20,504 nucleotides of DNA, taken from an uncultured Alphaproteobacteria bacterium (GTDB lineage Bacteria > Pseudomonadota > Alphaproteobacteria > RF32 > CAG-239). The stretch lies in NCBI GenBank assembly GCA_934277545.1, contig CAKQUG010000013.1, forward strand, positions 1 to 20,504. The letters run 5' to 3'. Within the stretch, counting starts at the first letter, position 1. The number at the start of each line of letters is the position of its first letter. Of this stretch, positions 15,816 through 20,504 are shown one piece after another. The position numbers were made by a program, and so were the translations under genes. The notes under the pieces are model-generated. The model was given only the letters and a program-made list of their open reading frames with translations, was not told the origin of the DNA and did no database searches.

Positions 15816-17279
15816 TTACAGATTCTGATTAACCAGCATACTCGAAAGTGTGCCAATCTTCATCATTTTAACCAATCTCTCCATACCCGTATTTACACCC
15901 ATAGCATGGTAGCGGATATCAGCCTGCTTATCTCCAAAGATATTACGGATCTGCTCATTGTAGTTGAGTGGCAAAAGACTTGACATATTATAAAGTTTCT
16001 CACCATATCCATTTCCGTTCAATTCATCTACAGTTGCAGGGAATACGACCGATTCTGCATGTCCTGGCACAACGTGAATATTGAAGAGCAAAACATTGCC
16101 ATCATTGGTAAACATCGATTTTAATTGATTGGCAAGTTGTTGCATCTCATCATGCGAAGTTCCATTATACTCACCATCTGTGATATTGATAATTGTAGGA
16201 GGATAACAATCCTTGTCGTGATGGTCTTTCATCCAACTTTCGAGCAAACCTTCCGCACGTTTGAAAGCCTTATCCATGTGTGTCCAACTACCATCATGGC
16301 GAGCTACCATCCATTGTTTCTTCTCTACTTCTTTGATGGTTACACCCTTACGAGTACGCACCTCTTCCTTCACCATTTTCTTTTGGTAAGGATTATTGCG
16401 AATCTCTTCTGGAGTAACAAAGTCTCGTCCTTCAAGATTGCCATTCCAAGCACTATAAGCCTCAGTGCCATAACCTATCATAGCAATATCAAAGTAATGG
16501 CGAGTCTCATTATTCTTCACACATCGCTCCACCAACTCGTTGATTTGGGCATTTACGATACGGGCTACGGCCTCCGACAGCGTCATGTCCTCTCCATTAA
16601 AGGTCGTGATTCTACGCATAGATACACTTTGGTCAACCAAGAAGATGAATGCCGTAGGATGTTCACGATCAACACGAGCTGTATATGCATTCTTGCTCTG
16701 CAATATCTGTGGCTGGCTTGGAATTGGAATACCAAAGTTGCCGATGTTCTTGATATACTTCAGGGGAATGCTGTTCTTTACCAGAATCTCGGCTTGATAG
16801 AAAGGCTGTTCATTTATATCCAGGTCAAAATGCTTGTTTGCCTTGACTGTCTGAAAATGAATTTTCTTGAAATCTTCCAGGTTTCCGCCAACGTTGGCAC
16901 CGCTTCTTGTAGCATTTCTATCTGAAAACTTAGTCTGTTCATCAAAAATCACCTCTGTGTCTATTTCCAAAATTACGGGGTTAGATATACGTTGCTCGCT
17001 CATCGCTACATACATCATTGGATGCTGTTTGGTAAAGCTCGCTCTCACATAATGCTCCAGCCCATCTCGTTTGTCGAGCGACCAGGAAGTAGAACCTGGT
17101 CCACCACCTCCCGGCTTAGGAATCGTAATTCCACGTTCCTCACAATCCTTCCAGGAAAAGAGGCCACCATTCTTGATGATGTTCTCTAAGTTGTCACGAT
17201 CTGTAAAATGATACAACGTTGTAATATGATGCTGCTCAAGGATATTCTTAAAATCCTCCCAATCATTTCGTTTACTCAT
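15816..17279 (-). CDS. DarT-like ADP-ribosyltransferase domain fused to a vWA domain
   Basis: The 487-residue protein has two domains. The first (about 18-185) resembles DarT/DUF4433 DNA ADP-ribosyltransferases: LYHFTDRDNLENIIKNGGL (22-40), YVRASFTKQHPMMY (77-90, compare DarT YVPFYFxxRSPMLY) and QAEILVKNSIPLKYI (162-176), where Glu164 sits at the position of the DarT catalytic glutamate. The second (about 207-470) is a vWA domain with an intact MIDAS: DQSVS (216-220), Thr333 and ITDGE (366-370). DarT enzymes modify single-stranded DNA bases and are toxic without an eraser. Metal-dependent vWA domains bind protein partners, and TerY-like vWA proteins work with a kinase and PP2C. The next gene is PP2C (17 bases) and the preceding gene is the probable eraser (22 bases). 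Substrate specificity cannot be read from the sequence. Confidence 0.82.
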   Translation of the reverse strand: MSKRNDWEDFKNILEQHHITTLYHFTDRDNLENIIKNGGLFSWKDCEERGITIPKPGGGGPGSTSWSLDKRDGLEHYVRASFTKQHPMMYVAMSEQRISNPVILEIDTEVIFDEQTKFSDRNATRSGANVGGNLEDFKKIHFQTVKANKHFDLDINEQPFYQAEILVKNSIPLKYIKNIGNFGIPIPSQPQILQSKNAYTARVDREHPTAFIFLVDQSVSMRRITTFNGEDMTLSEAVARIVNAQINELVERCVKNNETRHYFDIAMIGYGTEAYSAWNGNLEGRDFVTPEEIRNNPYQKKMVKEEVRTRKGVTIKEVEKKQWMVARHDGSWTHMDKAFKRAEGLLESWMKDHHDKDCYPPTIINITDGEYNGTSHDEMQQLANQLKSMFTNDGNVLLFNIHVVPGHAESVVFPATVDELNGNGYGEKLYNMSSLLPLNYNEQIRNIFGDKQADIRYHAMGVNTGMERLVKMMKIGTLSSMLVNQNL

Positions 17280-17301
17280 AATTTATATTTTTGTTGTTAT
17301 T

Positions 17302-17916
17302 CTATCCAAAAAGTTCTAATTCCTGTGGCTTATCAACCTGTAGTTTTGCCTCCGTATCCGATTTTTCTCCATAAGGATAAATACAATCTACGTATGCCTT
17401 GATCAAAAAGGCATGAGACAAGGGTTTGCTTGGGTCATCCACATCACAGTTGGTATCATAATCCAACAAGATGATGGTTTTCGTTTTACTTGCCTCCTTT
17501 AACCGTTCAATGATTGTTGGCACTTTATTCTCCAACATCCATTGGTAGGTCGGAATATATATCTGCTTTCTTGCTTCTATATATCCTAGGAGTTCCTTGC
17601 CATTTACTCCCTTGCGATGTCCCAACGGCTTTCCATACTTGCGTACAGTTCGCTTGATATTCTTCATAGTGTCATTCTGGAACATCTGCACATCTACATC
17701 TGCTCCTTCAAACACCTTCAACCCCTGCCAAATAGCCTCTACGCATGTGGCTGTCACTCCATTGCTGAATGGAACTGGTATTCCACCATGTGGATAGAAT
17801 GGACTTAATTTGATTAAGCTATCTTTGGCATGGCTAGTTACATCCGCTATGATTGCATCGGGATGTTTCTTTAAAATGTTATCGTATTTCTTACGCTTAG
17901 ATTCTATCAATATCAT
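17302..17916 (-). CDS. NADAR-like protein (DUF6939-like), probable ADP-ribose eraser
   Basis: The 204-residue soluble protein contains SPFYPHGGIPVPFS (38-51), CVEAIWQGLKVF (58-69) and KRTVRKYGKPLGHRKG (88-103). This order and spacing recall NADAR proteins, which have an SNFYP start, a TVEHAYQAAKF helix and an A-x-x-LGR-x-V segment; Glu60 would fit the NADAR helix glutamate. I also associate such sequences with the uncharacterised DUF6939 family, from memory only. NADAR enzymes remove ADP-ribose from guanine in DNA and act as antitoxins of DarT1. The gene lies 2 bases after kinase A and 22 bases before the DarT-like gene, the expected place for an immunity partner. Family link to NADAR is inference and needs a profile or structure comparison. 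Confidence 0.6.
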   Translation of the reverse strand: MILIESKRKKYDNILKKHPDAIIADVTSHAKDSLIKLSPFYPHGGIPVPFSNGVTATCVEAIWQGLKVFEGADVDVQMFQNDTMKNIKRTVRKYGKPLGHRKGVNGKELLGYIEARKQIYIPTYQWMLENKVPTIIERLKEASKTKTIILLDYDTNCDVDDPSKPLSHAFLIKAYVDCIYPYGEKSDTEAKLQVDKPQELELFG

Positions 17917-17918
17917 AA

Positions 17919-19937
17919 TTACTTAAATATTTTATCTCCAAACCGGGAGATTAATTCTTGTTTAAGATTGTCTGGGAATTTGCAGTTAGAAAATGCACTA
18001 TCACCTATGCTAGTAACACTAGAAGGGATAACTATCTCTGACAGAGAACGGCAAAAAGAAAATGCACTAACACCTATGCTAGTAACACTAGAAGGGATGA
18101 CTATCTCTGACAGAGAACGACAACCAGAAAACGCACAATTACCTATGCTAGTGACACTAGAAGGGATGACTATCTCTGACAGAGAACGACAAACACAAAA
18201 TGCACTATCACTTATGCTAGTAACACTAGAAGGGATGACTATCTTTGACAGAGAATAACAACCAGAAAATGCACCTTTACCAATGCTAGTTACACTAGAA
18301 GGGATGACTATCTCTGACAGAGAATCACAACTAGAAAATGCACTATCACCTATGCTAGTAACACTAGAAGGGATAACTATCTCTGACAGAGAATCACAAC
18401 CACAAAATGCATGATCACCTATGCTAGTTACACTAGAAGGGATGACATACGATTCTATATTTTGATTTCTGAAAGAAATAATTCTACTTTTATCCTTATT
18501 GAACAAGATATCATCCTCATAAACAAAGTTAGGAGATAAACATTCTAATTTGCCATTCCATCCAGCAAACGGATTGCCGTTTAAGCCAATTATGCTTTTA
18601 GGGATGGATATATATTTCAACGAGGAACAACCAGAAAATACATAATCACCTATGCTAGTAACGCTAGAAGGGATGACTATCTCTGACAGAGAATAACAAC
18701 CAGAAAATGCACTATCACCTATGCTAGTAACACTAGAAGGGATGACTATCTCTGACAGAGAACAACAACTAGAAAATGCACTATCACCTATGCTAGCAAC
18801 GCTAGAAGGGATAACAATCTCTGACAGAGAACTACAATACCAAAATGCCCTATCACATATTATCCTTGTACCCTCTTTAACAGAATAAGCTCCACTTAAT
18901 TCTCCTGAAACTCTCAGCAATTTTCTTCCATCCTTGCTATATTTCACTCCCCGTTCATCAACAAAAGCCTCTTTTAACTCTTCTTCTGTTGGTTCTGTCG
19001 ATAAATCTTCATTCATCACAGGAGTTATATTGGGCTTTTCGCCAATAAACAATCTAAAAGAACATGCTGAAAGCTCCTTTCTCGCCAATGCAAGCATGAA
19101 AAGAGAGTAAAGTGTACAGAAATCCTTATCACACATCAATTCCTGCAGGGCAGATATTACCTTGCTATTTGAAGGATTGCGATAATCATTTTCTGAGAAG
19201 AGAAGTCTGTCTGAGGCACCATAGATATCTAACAAAGTAGAATTCATGGATATAGCCTTCAATGACAAGGCGATGCTTGCCAAAGAAAAATCATCTATCG
19301 TTTCATCGAAATCATCCACAGTACGCAATGGATGACTGAAATCCCTGGTACCGATAGTTGGAGATTGGCTGCCCTTCATGGATGGCACAAACATCCCGTC
19401 ATAATCCACCAATGTAAGAGAACCATCGGGACGGACTATGATATTGTCTGGCTTAATATCACCATGAGCAAAAGATTGGGTACGGAGCCAAGCTGCCATC
19501 TTGCCAAAACGATAACTCAGCATCAACATGACAGATTGATTGTGATAGTTTGCCGCAATGTAAGCTTCCATCGTTTCTCCATCTACCCAATCCATCAACA
19601 ATACAGGAAATTCATCCTCCTCGCATTGACTGTCCACGAAGAGTTCCTTCTCCATATACTTTACTGATGTAATGTATGGAGAATCTAACAAATCCAGTTC
19701 GTCTGCAATCTGACGATAGGCTTCGGCTCGCCCTTCCTGTTCTTCCGTAAAACACTTCAGGGCATAATATTTCCCGCTACTCTTGTCCTGCATCTTAAAC
19801 ACCACGGCAAAAGCACCACTACTGCGATATGGCTCTCCGTGATCATCCAGTACGGGAGTCAGGTGAGCCAACTGTTCAAGATTATCACCTGCTTCTTGAA
19901 TGGCCTTTACATATTCCGATATCAATGGGTACTGCAT
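17919..19937 (-). CDS. Ser/Thr protein kinase with TpLRR (BspA-like) repeats, copy A
   Basis: First gene of the operon, 672 residues. The kinase domain (about 35-300) has SSGAFAVVFK (39-48), the ATP lysine Lys61 in ALKCF, HGDIKPDNI with Asp160 and Asn165, and DYD (178-180) as the metal-binding DFG equivalent. It then has GTRDFSHP and DDFSLASIAL, typical of TerY-P/vWA-linked kinases. All residues needed for activity appear present. A linker (about 300-370) leads to eleven 23-residue TpLRR units of the BspA type, with an insertion (about residues 495-535 by position in the array) after the fourth. No signal peptide or membrane segment is seen, so the repeats are cytoplasmic, unlike the cell-surface BspA proteins. 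A strong promoter lies 54 bases upstream. The repeats may sense a protein ligand, for example a phage component. Confidence 0.9.
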   Translation of the reverse strand: MQYPLISEYVKAIQEAGDNLEQLAHLTPVLDDHGEPYRSSGAFAVVFKMQDKSSGKYYALKCFTEEQEGRAEAYRQIADELDLLDSPYITSVKYMEKELFVDSQCEEDEFPVLLMDWVDGETMEAYIAANYHNQSVMLMLSYRFGKMAAWLRTQSFAHGDIKPDNIIVRPDGSLTLVDYDGMFVPSMKGSQSPTIGTRDFSHPLRTVDDFDETIDDFSLASIALSLKAISMNSTLLDIYGASDRLLFSENDYRNPSNSKVISALQELMCDKDFCTLYSLFMLALARKELSACSFRLFIGEKPNITPVMNEDLSTEPTEEELKEAFVDERGVKYSKDGRKLLRVSGELSGAYSVKEGTRIICDRAFWYCSSLSEIVIPSSVASIGDSAFSSCCSLSEIVIPSSVTSIGDSAFSGCYSLSEIVIPSSVTSIGDYVFSGCSSLKYISIPKSIIGLNGNPFAGWNGKLECLSPNFVYEDDILFNKDKSRIISFRNQNIESYVIPSSVTSIGDHAFCGCDSLSEIVIPSSVTSIGDSAFSSCDSLSEIVIPSSVTSIGKGAFSGCYSLSKIVIPSSVTSISDSAFCVCRSLSEIVIPSSVTSIGNCAFSGCRSLSEIVIPSSVTSIGVSAFSFCRSLSEIVIPSSVTSIGDSAFSNCKFPDNLKQELISRFGDKIFK
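17985..18855. repeat. 69-bp tandem repeats encoding the TpLRR domain of kinase A
   Basis: Seven units at about 17985-18450 and four at about 18630-18855 flank a non-repeat island. Each unit holds the block CCTATGCTAGTAACACTAGA with few changes, while the ~20 bases coding for the residues around the Cys (AF-S-x-C-x) vary strongly. Two more units are present than in copy B. Confidence 0.9.
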
Positions 19938-19990
19938 AGCTTACACGATTATTAATTGACTATCTTAAGTCGCATTTTCAGACGACAAGG

Positions 19991-20022
19991 CAAAAGTACA
20001 CAATAAAATTAAAACCGACAAA
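19991..20022 (-). promoter_or_regulatory. Promoter of the kinase / NADAR-like / DarT-vWA / PP2C operon
   Basis: On the minus strand TTTG (20022-20019) and TACTTTTG (19998-19991) are separated by exactly 20 bases, matching the Bacteroidales -33/-7 consensus. The start point should be near 19984, leaving a leader of about 47 bases to ATG 19937. The next intergenic gaps (2, 22, 17 and 72 bases) show no comparable promoter, so this one probably drives all genes down to kinase B. Confidence 0.75.
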
Positions 20023-20132
20023 AAAAACTGCAGAAAAATGATTAATCATCGCTTATTATTTCTATTCCAATGGAAATATATGAGAGAAAATCTATTCAAT
20101 GGAACATCTGTAAATCGCCAAACTTTGAGGAT

Positions 20133-20158
20133 AGAGGTGGAGAATGTTCTCCACCTCT
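20133..20158. repeat. Perfect 12-bp inverted repeat (hairpin)
   Basis: AGAGGTGGAGAA (20133-20144) and TTCTCCACCTCT (20147-20158) pair perfectly around a 2-base centre. The stem is GC-richer than its surroundings. On the plus strand it is followed by an A/T-rich stretch (TATTATATATATTAAAAAA) but no clean U tract; on the minus strand there is none. It could be a terminator separating the upstream remnant from the operon, or a protein-binding palindrome about 110 bases upstream of the -33 box. Confidence 0.7.
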
Positions 20159-20286
20159 TATTATATATATTAAAAAAGGAGAAGGCAAAGAAGGATGTCT
20201 TGGAGGGAAGGACTTCCTATTTATGAAGGTATCGATTTTGCTAGTATCTCTTTCTCGCCGTAATAATCAAGGAATAATCTAAAAAG

Positions 20287-20427
20287 TTACCCAAATATTT
20301 TTTCCCCGAAACGGGAACTTAATTCTTGTTTAAGATCATATGGGAAACTACATCCCCCAAAGGCATTGTCTCCGATACTTGTCACACTATCCGGAATAAC
20401 AACTTCTGTCAAAGAGCAACAAATAGC
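20287..20427 (-). pseudogene. Remnant of a third kinase-TpLRR gene (C-terminus only)
   Basis: The minus-strand frame reads TEVVIPDSVTSIGDNAFGGC and ends SSRFGEKIFG-stop. It matches the last TpLRR unit and C-terminal cap of kinases A and B (IVIPSSVTSIGDSAFSNC, LKQELISRFGDKIF). It is more diverged than A and B are from each other. Homology stops at about 20425, where an inverted repeat begins and an in-frame stop follows upstream. No NADAR-like gene follows it. It is therefore a truncated relic, perhaps cut by an insertion or recombination event. Confidence 0.75.
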
Positions 20428-20463
20428 GTATCTATTATTAGTTGATTATCAGTGTTATACGCT
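20425..20463. repeat. Inverted repeat at the breakpoint of the third remnant
   Basis: AGCGTAT (20425-20431) and ATACGCT (20457-20463) flank a 25-base centre that includes the palindrome-like TTGATTATCA. The left arm starts exactly where TpLRR homology ends. This could be the terminus of an insertion sequence or a recombinase site lying mostly beyond the right edge of the window. Confidence 0.5.
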
Positions 20464-20504
20464 CTAAACGGTAGAAAAGTGACCGTATGAATTCTGATTA
20501 GATA

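Larger units (their letters stand above)
19938..20286. other. Intergenic region upstream of the kinase-DarT operon
   Basis: This 349-base gap holds the operon promoter (19991-20022) and a strong hairpin (20133-20158). A 62-codon plus-strand frame at 20038-20226 has no recognisable family and ends in low-complexity Lys-rich sequence, so I do not call it. The rest shows no coding signal and no second promoter of the TAnnTTTG type was noticed on the plus strand. Confidence 0.55.

Noticed and set aside
16125..16925. Plus-strand 266-codon frame opposite DarT-vWA
   Set aside because: Long only because of antisense codon bias; its sequence shows no domain, while the minus frame carries DarT and vWA motifs.
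17968..18258. Plus-strand 96-codon frame with repeating TLEGMTISDRERQ units
   Set aside because: It is the antisense reading of the 69-bp TpLRR repeats of kinase A; the minus frame has clear LRR and kinase homology.
20038..20226. Plus-strand 62-codon frame
   Set aside because: No recognisable family, no promoter or ribosome site, low-complexity C-terminus, and it is crossed by the 12-bp hairpin.

Overview
This is an AT-rich window that looks like an accessory (genomic island or defence island) region of a Bacteroidales genome, probably Prevotella/Segatella-like. The clues are promoters of the Bacteroidales type (TTTG, about 20 bases, TAnnTTTG) in front of several genes, weak use of Shine-Dalgarno sites, a UpxY-type NusG paralogue, and BspA-type (TpLRR) leucine-rich repeats. 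Almost every gene is on the minus strand, so transcription runs from right to left. No tRNA, rRNA, CRISPR array or intact transposase was seen.

Right part (20504 to about 12650): a five-gene operon behind a well-formed promoter (19991-20022). In transcription order it encodes: a Ser/Thr kinase with a TpLRR tail (19937-17919); a 204-residue protein with NADAR-like sequence features (17916-17302); a fusion of a DarT-like DNA ADP-ribosyltransferase domain with a von Willebrand A (vWA) domain (17279-15816); a PP2C phosphatase (15798-14992); and a second kinase-TpLRR (14919-13036) followed by a broken copy of the NADAR-like gene (13016-12650). The kinase plus NADAR-like unit is a segmental duplication, and a third remnant (only the TpLRR C-terminus) lies at 20287-20427. 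Kinase, PP2C and vWA together match the TerY-P signalling triad. Here the vWA partner is fused to a probable DNA-modifying toxin, and its probable eraser is encoded next to a kinase. My working model is a phospho-regulated, reversible ADP-ribosylation module, and I regard it as the most interesting system in the window.

Centre (12523 to 9623): an AAA ATPase and DUF4276 (TOPRIM-type) pair with a 4-base ATGA overlap and its own promoter containing a palindrome, then a conserved hypothetical gene. The ATPase plus TOPRIM arrangement resembles OLD/PARIS/AbiL-type anti-phage pairs. Between 9616 and 8558 are two overlapping small membrane protein genes on the plus strand and, divergent from them, a membrane-anchored hypothetical gene on the minus strand.

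Left part (8332 to 1): a UpxY-like antiterminator heads a tightly packed operon that holds no polysaccharide genes. It encodes a class I methyltransferase, a minimal UvrD-like SF1 ATPase, a large unknown protein (774 aa), a DUF1848 protein with a C-terminal CX3CX2C cluster, an AlbA_2/HATPase protein and, after a 206-base gap with short repeats, the start of an ADP-ribosylglycohydrolase (DraG-like) gene cut off by the window edge. The gene packing and the enzyme types suggest a second, antiterminator-controlled defence or stress island. All functional statements are from motif reading alone; no database search was run.
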